Positions 1 to 12,232 are shown, counted from the stretch's first letter. The stretch is DNA of 64,000 bases from Heterobilharzia americana (GCA_944470555.2 OX104132.1:16439755-16503754), one strand, 5' to 3'. Program-made: numbers and translations. Notes: generated by a model not told the origin, from the letters alone.

Positions 1-115
1 ATTACTGCACACTGATTGGTGCTTTGTAATAATATTTTGACCAATCACACGAGAGTATTGAGGTTATCAGACATTCAGTTTATAGTGTTGAGACTATGAC
101 TTCCGTATGAAAAGG

Positions 116-123
116 TATAAAAG
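116..123 (+). promoter_or_regulatory. TATA box of first VAL gene
   Basis: TATAAAAG lies 44 bases upstream of the ATG at 160. The other VAL loci in this window have a TATA motif at almost the same distance (44-45 bases), which supports a core promoter. Confidence 0.7.
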
Positions 124-159
124 TGGCTGAACACTGCATAGCTTATTGAACATCTGACA

Positions 160-2428
160 ATGATATTCCTTCTGTTTATAACCATTTGCTTTGTAAATGC
201 TGAAGTGGATTGGAGCAAGCTAAGTGATCTCGAGATTCTACTACATCTTCACAACCAGTATCGTGAAGATCGAAACAAATGTAATGTTAGGGGTCTTGTC
301 CCTGCAGAGGAAGAACTGAAACCTCTTGTAAGTTAAATTACTAGTATCTAGAAGGAAGGCGAATATGACCTTGAGTTGTGAGCTTATATGAATTTACTCG
401 TTGATTTTTCACATTTACTCAAGACATGGGATGAGGAGCTGTATGATGATGCTGTACAATGGAGTAATATGTGCGCTGGCTACTCAAATCAGGTGCTTGA
501 AAGGCGTGTAGGAAAATGGAATTCAGTCGGCCAAAATGTAAAGGTGGTCAGTGAAATTGCAGAGTAGGTCTTAAATACTTCCTCCAGTCTTTAACTGCTA
601 TCTGCACAGTGCTGTTGCTTTATGGGAAAGAGAAGGTGATTATTACAACCATACATGGAATACCTGTCAGGATGGTCATTTCTGTGACAATTACAAGCAG
701 GTTAGCAGGTGTTGCCATTTTCTATTCTATTGTCTCAAATCATAGCTAAAACTATCATTGTATGCTTTTGCCTTCACTGGTTCAGAGTATTTCTGCATTT
801 TATCATTCTGAAATTAACCCCTCTAGATTGTTCAAGCTGAAACTACCCACTTAGGATGCAGTTATAATTCCTGCGAAGATTTCAAAGGTCCTCGAAAGTT
901 TTTAGTGGTGTGCAACTATGCATCTGCGTAAGTCGACATCATTTGAATTTGTTACTATTTTGTGGTACATTGGCATCTGTCTTTCCTTCAGGTGATTTCA
1001 CACTGAACATCTTTGTCACAGTAACGAATTTCTCATATTCACTTATCAATTTGTCGATTACTAAACTTTTTGCATACTTATTGATTGTTCGCTTACATTT
1101 TCTGGTCAAGTGAACTCATACGCCAATTGCTAGACAACGGATTGGAAATTCTTCTGTGTTGTACACATTTATTATTGATTTCAAGGGAATGTGCAACACG
1201 AGTCAATATGGATTAGATCGCCATTGAAATCTTTGTAGCACTGGAGAGCTGCTTCGTCCCAGTATGAGATTCCTCAGCAGTGGGCTACGATCGGGCTACA
1301 TAACTAATGGACAGCAGTAGGAAAGCATGAACTGCTTTATGTCAACCTAGTAACTGACTGTTAGCGAGTTATCCATGAGACCTGACAACCTTGAGTTCGA
1401 TCCCTTCTGAGGTTTCCGGTGTCCACTGCTAACGAATCGCATATTAGTGAAAAGCAACTGTCCACTCCTCCTAGGTAACCAGTTTTGATCGTTCAATTCT
1501 GAGGACTATGAAAACAGAATATATTTTCCTAATTGTAATTCATATTTAGTCATGAGATATCGATAAACTAATGCCCTAACAATATATTCCAAACCTTAGT
1601 AAGACGTCCTAGCCTTATGTTCGCATTCTTCCACATCGAACAGAAATTTAACTCGGAACTCTATAATCAATTCAAAAAGTTCTGAATGAATGTGAATTTC
1701 CGAGAGCAAATGACTGTTATTTTGAGTTTGAAGTAATAAGTGAAGCAGAGTGTTCGTTGTTCATCACAGGAGAAGTCGAATTCATAAGTTCATGTCAAAA
1801 ATTCCTCTGAGATGAAGCCAAATATTTATTCTGCTTAGCACATACAAAATAACCAGACGTTATTCTTTCGTTGTAACGATGGATATCACAAGCAATTATA
1901 CTAACTTATTCATTCATTCATTCATTCATTCATTCATACCTCTAGATGCCCATGGATTCATTTTATGAGTGGCTAAAGATGCCTGACGAGGAAATTGTGT
2001 AAATATGAATTCATTAAAGTGGAATAGTTTAGAGTTAGTTGAAAGTAGGCATACTTCAGATTAGACTCCGTTGAGAATTACACAGTTACTAACTGTGCAA
2101 CAATATTTCCTGGTGGGTCAATAGGACTGATTCTACCTGGCCTACTCAGATATCTGTAGAAACATTCCAAAATAAGTACTCAAAAATTTCCTTTTTACTG
2201 ATTATATGCACATTTGTTCGATGACCTATGTCGAAATCTTTAGTCTGAGAGTAGTATGAAGAGAAATTCGTTATAACAGGTTGAGTGAAGCATTTCTTTT
2301 TTGACTTCAGGTTAAAAGGTGGCCAACCATACGTTGACGGAACCAACGGAAGATGCAAGAGTGTAGATGGTCAGCAAACTGCTACTCAACCTGAATCATC
2401 AAACAACTCTTCTGTGACTTCTTATTGA
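160..2428 (+). CDS. VAL protein (SCP/TAPS family), five exons
   Basis: Hand-spliced exons are 160-327, 424-563, 610-700, 827-927 and 2311-2428, all with GT-AG introns. They give about 205 residues ending in TGA. Residues 1-14 (MIFLLFITICFVNA) form a signal peptide, so the product should be secreted. The SCP/TAPS (CAP) domain follows, with LHNQYR, SVGQN, THLGC and VVCNYAS, and eight Cys outside the signal peptide. The C-terminal exon has the family PYVDGTNGRC motif, then a Ser/Thr/Gln/Asn-rich tail of about 20 residues absent from the other loci here. An N-glycosylation sequon (NHT) lies in exon 3. Schistosome VAL proteins are mostly secreted and linked to host interaction, but the role of this one is unknown. 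Intron 4 (1.4 kb) holds a decayed SINE and an ATTC microsatellite. I cannot assign a VAL number. Confidence 0.87.
1236..1300 (-). mobile_element. Decayed hammerhead SINE fragment in VAL intron 4
   Basis: On the minus strand the order is a stem-I-like CACTG, core CTGAGGA (1271-1277), a stem-II-like ATCTC..GGGAC, then GAAG in place of the required GAAA, then CAGTG. This matches the element at 26930-26975 in order and spacing, so it is the same SM-alpha-like family. The changed GAAA and weakened stem II should make it inactive. Confidence 0.6.
1910..1937. repeat. (ATTC)n microsatellite
   Basis: About seven tandem ATTC units inside intron 4 of the first VAL gene. Confidence 0.85.
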
Positions 2429-2444
2429 AATACTTAATTACTTA

Positions 2445-2455
2445 AATAAAATAAA
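2445..2455 (+). terminator. Overlapping polyA signals of first VAL gene
   Basis: Two overlapping AATAAA hexamers (2445-2450 and 2450-2455) start 17 bases after the TGA at 2426-2428. Confidence 0.7.
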
Positions 2456-2474
2456 TGTAAAACAGTTGATCGTT

Positions 2475-2488
2475 ATTATTTTATTATA

Positions 2489-2533
<45 letters not shown>
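2475..2533. repeat. (TTA)n microsatellite
   Basis: A run of about 18 TTA/ATT units between the first VAL gene and the Penelope-like fragment. Confidence 0.85.
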
Positions 2534-2639
2534 CAAAACACGAACTCGGTGCAACATAAGCACAAAAAGACGCAACATACAAAATAATAAAGCAGCATTA
2601 TGATGAATATACAGCAGGCGGAAGAAATTATGGAGATAA

Positions 2640-3317
2640 AATGAAAGTGAATTATTAGTAAAGAAGCAGTCTGAAATATGTTCTTGTTTTAATTTTCAGT
2701 AGGAGAAGAAACAAATAAATTGCAGACTGGTCACCACTACTATAAGTGTAAAACTCTAGCACTGTGGTAGAATGTAATTCCATATTAGATTTCTTTATTT
2801 GATGCATAGCGCACAGTGATACAGTATTATTTAATTGATTACGTTTCGTGCAGAAATTATTGCTCATATTCATATCAGTGTAATCACACTTCTTTCAATA
2901 TCTGATTTTATAGTCCTGTCACCTGATCTTTTTGTTTTTTGTTTTTTGATTGGTAGTAAAGTTTTCTATATCTCTGGTATAGGTGTTGCGTCATTCCTAT
3001 TACATGTGTTGTGTGTGGATTCGATGAACAAAGATTCAGTAATTAATCTCTCTCTCCACCTAGCTACATTAGAATTAAGTACAGTGGTTTTGTCCCCCAC
3101 TATTGTGTGGTATTGTGTTAATCAATGTAATGCAATGGCCGAGTGTTTTCCTAGATTATTGATCTTATTGTAGTCTGTCGTCTATGTTTAGCTAAATTCC
3201 TATGTTCTGCTAATCTAACTGACCCCGACCGGCTAGTTTGACCTATGTATTTGACCTCACAGTCATTACATGGAATTTGGTAGATTATATTATTTTGCCT
3301 AATTGGTTCTATGGGAT
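2640..3317 (-). mobile_element. Penelope-like element, 3' part with GIY-YIG nuclease
   Basis: The minus strand from about 3317 down encodes YQIPCNDCEVKYIGQT followed by R..SVRLAEH. This is the Cys-containing GIY-YIG endonuclease start typical of Penelope-like retroelements (CNxC, YIGQT, EH). After stops and frameshifts, a later frame gives NVARWRERLITESLFIES, the family's C-terminal block (about 3075-3000). The reverse transcriptase half is absent. The trailing AT-rich part (2655-2873) resembles 60340-60490 in the LINE region. A plus-strand copy of its GTGTGCTATATATCAAAT-type segment lies at 3320-3352, making a short inverted pair. The fragment is non-functional. The long plus-strand reading frame over it is antisense. 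Confidence 0.72.
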
Positions 3318-4109
3318 CACTGTGTGCTATATATCAAATAAACAAATCTAATATGGTCACTAGTACTTTCGATTCTCAGCTACTTTTGTTATTGTTCCAC
3401 ACCGGTGATTTGCATGATTGCATGCACCCTATCCAAAGAATAGAGAGGCACCTACACATGCTAACTTAATACAGCTATCCTTCATCTCACGATGTCCTGT
3501 CATACTCTAGCCATCTCCCTATTTTCTTCTAACCAGTCCTAGACCAAGTGACCAGTGAATATTGTTACAGCCTTTAGGGCAACGTGCCTAACGCGTGTGC
3601 CAGTCAGTGAAACCAGTATTTCAAGATGACCACAGCTAAACATACATTATCTCACCTCAGCATTGTGTACGCAGTGTTTCTAGCAGTTGCGATCAAACCT
3701 AAAGAAACAGGGGTGATCGCAAACGTGTAGTCATCGGACAGGTTACACTTTACAGAAGTGTTCACTCCGACTAGTTGTAACTCAGAGCGTTTATGACCAG
3801 TTTAACGTCACGAAGGTGTCAAATTAGTACATCCCACTCTGACTTCTGACATCATTTTGGTAGTTGTTATTACAGTTCATAAAACCATCCATCAGAACTC
3901 AATCAAAGTTGATCGTCAACTGTGATACAACTAATTAGGCAGATGTATCTTCCAAACACCAGTCAAAATTCGTCTGAATATCTGCGACTTCCGACTGACC
4001 AAATTACACACCATTACACGGTTGTTCAAAAGATATCTATCATCTCTGATGACAGAATCATCTGGTTTCGCGACTTAAGTGGTTTCACAGCACGAGGTAA
4101 ATGATCAGT

Positions 4110-5000
4110 GACAACCACTTACCTTCTTCTCAGAAAGATTGAAACCAACACATTGGCGTAATAACAGACTGGGTTCATGACTGTATAAGTGGCATTTAAT
4201 CACTCTACGCACATACTAGAAGGCGCCATTTTTGCAGCTTTTACTAATCACAAAGCCTTCAATGGGTTGCAAACAGTTCAGTAGGAAACCTACTCTCAGA
4301 GGGAAATACGGTCACTGTGATCCACCATATTGAAAGCTCTAATAAGGGAATCGCAGACTCCTAAACACATAGGCATATTAGGAAGTAGTTTTTGTGTGTG
4401 GTGTGTTTTTAGTAACAAACAATTCTAGCTACCAAAGGATGATGTAGAATTTCTGAAGATAATATCATCGAAAACCACGTCTCCTTTCCTCTCAGAATTC
4501 GAGTTGAATGCTGTTAGAGTCATTTATGTAATCCTTCTGCTGAGAAACTTCATCCATCTATTCCAAGATTCATGACATACTGAATTTTGCCAAACTGCAG
4601 AATCCATCACATTCTGGAAGGAATGCCAAGCTTAAACTAATTGAGAAAATATTTGAAATTTAGAACAATGGCCAGGAAATTATCTGACTTGGCAATGAGT
4701 AAGGAATCATAGCTACACTAAAGCTCAACCTGATCAGTTTCCTAACACTGCTCTAAGATTCAAACATATTTACACCAATATTGTCGGGATACCAACCTCC
4801 TTCAGATAATTTGCGTCATGTTTTTACGTGTTCGAAGGGGTGACCCGTAGAAGTCTTATTGCTAAACATTCCGGTAGAAACAGTAGCCAAAATACTAGTA
4901 GAAAATTGATTATCTACTACTGATAGAACAAGAAAGTTTGAAAGCTGCTTAATATAACGACTAATTGGATCATTTATGATAAAACACATATGTACCACGC
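4110..5000 (+). pseudogene. Fossil Ty3/Gypsy pol (RNase H and integrase remnants)
   Basis: A broken plus-strand reading gives EGAIFAAFTNHKAF (about 4216-4262), which aligns with EGRDFIIFTDHKPL of the element at 19648-25295. RFKHIYTNIVGIPTS (about 4754-4800) aligns with RFAHVHLDIVGPLPPS, and TTDRTRKFES (about 4915-4945) with TTDRGQQFES. Order and spacing follow RNase H then integrase core. Many stops and frame changes separate the matches, so this is an old inactivated relative. No LTRs were recognised near it, and the outer limits are guesses. Confidence 0.6.
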
Positions 5001-5202
5001 TGTTTTGATGCCTTTCGATGACACTGTTCAGTGCTTACACATACAACTTTGATCTACTCTTCGACACATACTGATAAGTTAAAAGTGTTCCACTAAACAG
5101 TCCGCATTTTCTTACTGCTATCAATTCACAAAGCAGTTCGACCATCATTTAACCTCTAAGAATTCATACTACAATGAAACAGTGACGCAGTTCTCCAAGG
5201 TC

Positions 5203-5285
5203 TTCAGATTCTCATACTGAGACGAGACAGCTGTGCAGTGTTCCTAGAATTTCAGTGGTTCCTCAACTGATACCAGTCCTTGATG
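5203..5285 (+). mobile_element. Decayed hammerhead SINE fragment
   Basis: The stem-II-like hairpin TCTCATACTGAGA is followed by CGAGACAGCTGTGCAGTG and a tail with GGTTCCTCAACTGATACCAGTC. This collinearly matches the plus-strand SINE at 26930-27034. The core CTGANGA is not intact and GAAAC has become GAGAC, so it should not cleave. Confidence 0.55.
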
Positions 5286-5380
5286 AACACTGCCTTGTAA
5301 TCATTTGACCTACTCAAAGCCCACAATCGAATTAACAGAAGTTTAGTGGATCACTTATAACTTGTCAGTATATGTCAAAG

Positions 5381-5458
5381 TGCCCAGATTTAAGCTGAGA
5401 AAAGCAAATAAATGCACAGATACCAGAAGAGCTTTCATCCCAAAGTATATCACCACGC
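5381..5458 (+). repeat. 78-base repeat shared with the palindrome arms
   Basis: This segment matches 10533-10610 with one difference, and so also its mirror 13993-14070 in the other arm. Those copies lie in intron 4 of the twin VAL genes; this copy is intergenic. I do not recognise the family. Confidence 0.85.
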
Positions 5459-8400
5459 CCAACTCATCGTTTCCCAGTTGGCTTCATCTCGAGGTCCCGT
5501 CATGGCCTGACCTGGTGTGTGATGTCCTCAAACGGTCTTCTCAGTGTATGTCCAATCCAGTCGAATCCAATCCATCTCCACTTTCTTCTGCATATTTGTT
5601 GTGTGATGAATTCATGGTTGGTTCGTTGCAGCTAGCCATTCAGCCAGTCAGAGTTCCTTGTTGTTTATTCTTTCTCACTATCTGATCTTCATCTTCAGTA
5701 TCATCCATACTTCAAGTGTTATCAAAAGTACCTTTATCGTTTTCATCATTTTTGTTTATTCATTATATTTAGTCTGATGTTCAAATATTCATCCTTCCAA
5801 ACTGTTGGCTGACGTTTATTACCCGGCACACTTCTCCCATCTAATTTATTTAGGGTGGAAGAAAGAAATTGGAAATGAAAAATGATTGGCTGATTCCTCT
5901 GTTTAAAAGTCAATGTGTTTGTGTGGTGAAGATACTTTCCTATTGGGCTAGGACAATTATTTGTAGGGATCTGATGAGTTTAGCCCAGATAAGCTATCTG
6001 TATTCAGATTGGCTTAAACAGCATCGCCAACGCGGACTTCATAATGGAAGCTCTATGACCAAGCCATCTAACTCATAGGAAATCATGCCATCTAAACAAA
6101 AATATCCTACTGCTTGCTAACATCTTTTTCAAATCTGAAGATGTTACAGGAAGTTCGTTGTGAAGCATACACTTAAATCCATATTACGGATAAGATAACA
6201 CCAAACCGTAAAAATCCATCAACCAGACCAGTCATCACAAAAGTGAGACTAGCATACTCTCTACAACTTTGAGTGTATCATAAATGTTAAACTTGCAGAC
6301 TAAGTCGTCTGCTTACAAGCATAGAATCGCCCTACACACAGCAGTATGGGATTCGCCGGTCTTATTCATGAAATTCAGCCACATGACACTCATATAAGCA
6401 TAATGGACTAGGTGAATGAGGTGAATTCAGTCAAACAAACCATAGTTTACGACCGGTATGATTATAGTCTAACTTGGTCTATAGTCAATATGCATTGATT
6501 GATTTCTAACACATATGTTCTGTAGGTTGAAAGGCTTCTAACAAAGACACAAAAACAAGATTCTAATTCTCGACAAATGTCTATATAAGTCCGTCCAAAA
6601 CGCCTTCGAGAAACGTGATGGGATTCATGTGTAAGAATGAATAACGTGCGCAATAAATCTGTAGCAAATAGAGACATTGATGACTACCTTCCTCGTAACC
6701 TATTAAGTTCCCTAGTCACATCATTTCATTATTCAGAGATATTTCAAATGCCTATCAATACACTGTATACAATTAGAGCACGCATGGCCGTATCAGTTAT
6801 GAAACACGAGAACGGGAAAAATCATCACTGCAAGAGTTAAAACGCTGAACTCTTCTCAAATGCAAACCACTACATGATTTAGTGATTTCCACTGGGTAGA
6901 AATCCTTCAAACACTTAAATTTTTGGATAACTTCACAGGTGGGATACTTCTTCACACACAACTTTGATTTCCCAACAAACCGCTTTTCTCCTTCTGCTCG
7001 AAAATGCATTCACTCGGCAACCTGACATCAAATATATATGGTCATACTCATGATGTCAATTGGCAATCAAATCCTCTGTTCAACAAACAGTATGCAGTGC
7101 CCCATAAATTGATGTTCTCATTTCAGCGATTAAATGAGACCACAATGGCAAACTACTGGAACGTCTTCCAGCTGCTTACTCTTTGACGTGGTTTGACTGT
7201 TAAACGTGTTCTACACAATTCCTTTGTGACTGATAATTTCTTCAGAAATCTGTGCACTCTTGTCGATAAGAGGATCTCCTGAGCACAGCTTGAATGTTCA
7301 TTGTGTACTTCCGATAGGGTTTCGTTAAATTCAGTGGATTACAGGTTCTATATTTCCCTCGGGATGGTACAAATGTCTGTTTATATACGGATCACTAGAT
7401 GCAAGCGTAAAGAAGACTGTTGAGGGATCCAGTTAGCCATTGAGGGAATTCGAGATGAAAAAAAACAGGTGGATGTATTATAGGTAAGAATTTAGAGGGT
7501 GACCAGCGTACACATTTATGATTTTTATTTCTCTCACTTGTGAAACGAATATCATTCATGCTGCAATGCATCGAACAAGCAAGATTTGCACGTAAAACGA
7601 GTAGTTATGTATCATACAAATATCAGTGAAACCAGTAAGCTTCAATAAAAGAATCCGAACAGTTGAATAATACTTTGCAGCACCACCGAATTCGACATAA
7701 CTCACCCATAAATCAAGTTCACATAAAAAGTCAAGGAAGGAGGACATCTCACACTTTCTCGTTTCTGCTCTAGTGAGAAATAGGTAGAAATGTTGTGAGC
7801 TGGAAATCAAGGGTTGACCAACATACACATTTCTCATCAGTTGTAGCGCATACGTGAAAACTGACAAAATACAAACTGCTGGAGAGAAGCATTTTCAGAC
7901 AGTAGGAAGGATAACTCTAGTATCTGTATTCAGTGTTGAAAGAAGATTCGAATTCGGCATCATTGTAACTGAAACTCAGAGAACTGACAGAAAAGACTTT
8001 ATCTATTGTAACACTGTGAAATTTCCTAGTCACTTCATTAACCCTACTAGCACAGACTTATTTCAATGATCACTCACCGGTGTGATTACGTGAAGTAACA
8101 ATGAAATTCAGTACAGCTGAATACTGAGTGCTATCGTAATACTTTCGTGTGTCTCCGATTCCTCAACAAAACTATGGTCACAGCAATCAAAATTTTCTGT
8201 CCTCAAATGTACACACAAGACGACAGGTTTCTTCGCTGCTCCCAACTGAACTTCAAATTCCACATAGATACACATGCAAAAAATTCATTTCTTTGTCAAA
8301 CCAGATAACCATCGCATTCGACTCAGTATTATTAAAATACTCTTCGTGAGAATTCACCCTGAGTTTAACTTCATATTTCACAATTACATTCAAAGCTGAG

Positions 8401-8678
8401 GTGCGACAATAATTTGTACATGTGTAACCATAAGCAAATGCACAATCAAGTCACTCACACAAAATGACTGATTACTGGGACTAAAACAACTCTTCCAGAC
8501 TATCCTCATTCTGAATATAACATTTAGTATTATCCTCTAATTTCTGTAACGAACATCAAATTCCATTTGGTATACTGATATCAAGTGTCTGTGCTGAGAT
8601 ATCACGAGGGCAAACAGCACATCCGCAGAAAAATTAAAAACAACCAGTATCAGCTTGAAATGTACAAGTAATTTTCAA
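5459..8678. other. Intergenic stretch, nothing recognised
   Basis: Reading frames here are short (about 60-110 codons) with no recognised motif. One 70-codon minus-strand frame at 6797-7009 is Cys-containing but matches no family I know and lacks splice support. Confidence 0.5.
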
Positions 8679-10028
8679 TCATCAAAGTGGTAATATTTAA
8701 CTTCTGAATAGGTTACAACTGGTTACAGGAGAGACAATAATCTTATGCTACACTAACTGGTCTTTTAAGGAATATGCAATGGACAACAAAAGAAATTCCA
8801 GTCCAGGTGAAACATATCATGCACAATTCCATCACATTGATTCGCATTTTCAATAGGCTATCGATAATCAGCTGCTCTAGATATTACACTATTGAACCAA
8901 CTAATCTCGTTTATACACCCCAAAATATTACGTCATGAACATTCGTCAATCATTTTGGAAAAGTGCAAAATTAATGTGGAACAACAGTGTGGTAACATCT
9001 GATTCATCAGTGTTTCTCCAGCTGATAACAATGCGTGGCAGAATCTACTTTCAAATCAAGCACATCGTAACCCAGTAACCAACAAATAAATCACTATCCG
9101 GAGGACCATATCGATTTGATTCAAGACGGATTTCTCGTTGATGTGATGGGAAGTCTTGACCTGTGATGAATGCGTAATTGAGAGAAAGGCGTATGATATC
9201 CGCTAATATTTGATGATATCCAGGTGACTTCGTCAGCACTTACTTCACCTCCGAATTCTTCCCCGAATTCTCACCTAGCAATGCCAGAATATTCGCTCCA
9301 ATACATCTCAACCCAATGCCTCCTCTCAGCCTGACTTCATATGAATTCCGATCTCCATAAATTTACCCTGCGATTAATTGGTCACCACGATTCATATACA
9401 GAAACTCTTACAACCAATATTGATGCTATCCTCAGTCAACATCGTTACGATGTGCATTATAGAGACCATCAATTGGTCATCCAAGTGCGACCGAGCGTCA
9501 ACCATATGACTGCGGAGATTTCAAAATAATTTTGCACCACTCATCTGCCAATTCGCAACAACTGACCTAACGCTGTACTCATGGAATTCTGCCTCAATTA
9601 CTTTAGTCAGTTACTCATTCAAGACCTACCAAATGAAACGCCACTGTACTGTAGAAAGCATCTCAACAGATGATTTCACAGTCATTCGATACCATGTTGA
9701 ATGCTACCTATACGACTCGATTTCCCTCAACGATCTTAGCATCACTTCAACAGAAGAGACAGTATCGAAAATGCCTGCAAGCAACTCTCTAGACTGACAG
9801 GAATCACCTTCCAAATTATTACAGTCATAACCTTATTTCCATACACTGAATCATTCAGATTTGAAGGATTCCCACACCCATCTGTAATGCTCTATATGAA
9901 ACTGGGTAATCGATCACGGAAATTCCCTCACCACTGCAAAAATATCTCATGTCAAATATTTATTGTAGTGTCACGCAAACTGTGAATGTTTGAGCCCATA
10001 CATAACTCCATAGTATAGGATGAGAATA

Positions 10029-10034
10029 TTTATT
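10029..10034 (-). terminator. PolyA signal, left twin VAL gene
   Basis: AATAAA on the minus strand, 73 bases downstream of the TAA of the left twin; mirror of 14569-14574. Confidence 0.65.
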
Positions 10035-10106
10035 TGTATATGGATAGATGTGAAAATAATTGCACCTGATGATAAATATTGACTGCAGACATTGGAGTTG
10101 AGATGC

Positions 10107-11982
10107 TTATACATCCTTCAACTTTCTTCGCGCCTTCTTGCATCTACCATTTCTTCCGTCAACATACGGTCTTCCGGATGCATAACTGAAACGGAAAAGA
10201 TTGAAATAAGTTAGAATGGATTTTATCTGCCTCCATAAATGTGTACGTTGAAAATCTGTATGAAATGCTGCAGGCATTCTTCACTCCTATTCCACTGGGT
10301 AATTTTTAGTGCTGTAGTGACTCTACCAGAGTCTACCAGGAGGTCACTGTATCCCACGGAGAAAGTGATGACGACCACAAACAACTCTCACACTATATGA
10401 GAAAAATTCAGCAATCTTGAAGGCATGGTAACAGTTGACATGCTCACTCAAATAGAAGAATGTACACATGAAATACTCCGAGGTAGGCAAATTTCAGTTT
10501 ATTTCAAACAGTTCGTTGCTGCAACCTGGATATGCCCAGATTTAAGCTGAGAAAAGCAAATAAATGCACAGATACCAGAAGAGCTTTCATCCCAAAGTAT
10601 ATCAACACGCTCAGTGCGAAATAACACAATCAAGGACATTTCACACACAAGCCAACATATACAGCATGCAGGCATAGATTCTGTATATTGATGTAACCTT
10701 GAGCAAAGCCATCTCTGAACAAAATCTGTTCACTGAAGTAGATAGGATTGGTGAGGTTGATAGGAATACATGGACGATGAAGGGTTCAAAACACTGACCT
10801 CCATGCAGCCAACCTCGAATTATACGATGAGACAAATCTGTTCATTGCATCACCATTTCACTTCAATCATCAAGAGTTTCACACTCACATTGAGAACAGT
10901 GTGCTACTAGAGAGCATCTCAACCGGTTCAGTCGAAAATCACTTGCATCTCTCTTCGTAAATGACATGTGCACAAAACACTCTTTCAAAACCGATACGGC
11001 ACGTTCTCAATGCACTAAGATACCTTCAAATTGTCATCCACACAGTGAGATTAGGGTACCGAGATTCAGGGAACACTGACTGCTACACATACTATGACAG
11101 GGAACTCACCCGAGTATTTCCGTCACATTTTCAACTACTATAGCAGATGATACCATGAAACTCGGCATTATCAAACAGTAAGTTAGCATCAAAAAAGTTA
11201 CAAGTAGTAGGATTTACTAACCTCGGTGAGTAATTACACACCACCAAATTCTTCTCCCAAGTTGGGAAATTCTCACAGTAATGATATGCACATCCTATAT
11301 GAGTAGTGTTGGCGTTGACGACCTGGAAGCAAGTACATGAGATGTATTGGAGACATTAGTTGGATGATGAGAAGTGGGAAGAGAGAAATAGTGTTTGGTG
11401 GCCATTTTACGACTTTGACAGTTCACTTACCCTCTTGTAGCTGTCACAGGTCGTTTGAGTCTTGCAACTGTCGGATTCGTGGTCATAATTTCGAGCCTCT
11501 CTTGACCACCGGGTGACAGCACTAGACGAAATATAGTCATATTTGATCACTCACTCCAACACCTCGGCCGCTACCATGATGTTTTGACCTACTGATTGCC
11601 CTTTGTCAACACTCTGTGCATCGTCAATCCCTGTGTAGTTGTGGCACTGTTCCGCCCACTTCCTAGCCTTCTCTTCCAAATCCTTGTCCCATTTCTGTCA
11701 CAACACATGAGATGAGAGAGAAGATGAAGACATTCACTCCACATCAATTGGTGGTTATGCATTGTCACATCGACGATAAATACTACAATCGAATATTCAA
11801 CTTACCAGGGGTTTCAGCTTCATCTCTGCTGGCACGTAGTCTCTACTTTTGCAGTCATTCCTATATTTCCGATGCATATTGTGAAGATACAGCATGTTGT
11901 CCGAAATCCATTGGTCATCTGATGAACACACAGCAATATCTGCGAAGATGAGAGCTGCACACAATATGAGTATCATGGTCAT
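10107..11982 (-). CDS. VAL protein (SCP/TAPS family), left palindrome twin
   Basis: Exons in order of translation are 11982-11806, 11694-11555, 11521-11431, 11322-11222 and 10185-10107. They give 195 residues ending in TAA. The start is the first ATG 45 bases after the TATA box; ATG at codon 3 is an alternative. Residues 1-19 form a signal peptide ending LIFADIAVC, so the product should be secreted. The SCP/TAPS domain shows LHNMHR, SVGQN, THIGC and VVCNYSP, and PYVDGRNGRC near the C-terminus. Eight Cys remain in the mature part, and sequons NYT and NTT are present. The short C-terminus is Lys/Arg-rich. It differs from the right twin at one residue I could see: Ser27 (TCG) here, Leu27 there. 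Its function beyond the family is unknown. Confidence 0.87.
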
Positions 11983-12019
11983 ACTCTTCAACTGCCCATA
12001 TTACACACTGTGCCACACG

Positions 12020-12027
12020 TATTTATA
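12020..12027 (-). promoter_or_regulatory. TATA box, left twin VAL gene
   Basis: TATAAATA on the minus strand, 45 bases upstream of the ATG at 11982; exact mirror of 12576-12583. Confidence 0.7.
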
Positions 12028-12232
12028 TTCATTTCTCATCAAGTCGCTTCTCTCGTGTCTGAGTGAATTCAGTGTCATGACTTTTGGAAATGCATTCACT
12101 GTTAGGTAAACTAGTATGTCAGTCAATCAGATGGCACTTGTAGCTCCCTTTTTCGACAGTGATTCGAGGACATTTTCTTCCGTTTGTTTCAGTCATATTT
12201 GATTTGTGTGTGCACGAGTTCTAATGGTGTCT

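Larger units (their letters stand above)
8679..12232 (+). repeat. Left arm of 3.55-kb palindrome
   Basis: Every base pairs in reverse complement with 12371-15924; paired coordinates sum to 24603 along the whole arm, so there is no net insertion or deletion. I noticed only two differences: 8685 against 15918 near the outer end, and 11903 against 12700 in VAL exon 1. The arm holds one complete VAL gene on the minus strand plus about 1.4 kb of its downstream flank. Identity stops at 8678, where A faces G. Confidence 0.95.

Noticed and set aside
1385..1402. GAGTTCGATCCC as a tRNA B box near the intronic SINE
   Set aside because: It is on the opposite strand to the SINE's hammerhead and has no A box at the right distance, so it is not counted as a tRNA gene or SINE promoter.
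2835..3173. 112-codon plus-strand frame with hydrophobic stretches
   Set aside because: It is antisense to the Penelope-like GIY-YIG fragment, whose motif evidence is much stronger.
6797..7009. 70-codon minus-strand Cys-containing frame, considered as a small secreted protein or an exon
   Set aside because: No signal peptide, no recognised Cys pattern, and no convincing splice partners nearby.
9051..9529. Two 62-codon reading frames repeated as mirror copies at 15074-15552
   Set aside because: They are duplicated only because the palindrome duplicates everything. They have no start context, splice support or motif, and lie downstream of the VAL genes.
11712..12109. Plus-strand frames over the left VAL gene, mirrored at 12494-12891
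   Set aside because: They overlap VAL exon 1 on the opposite strand and have no independent support.
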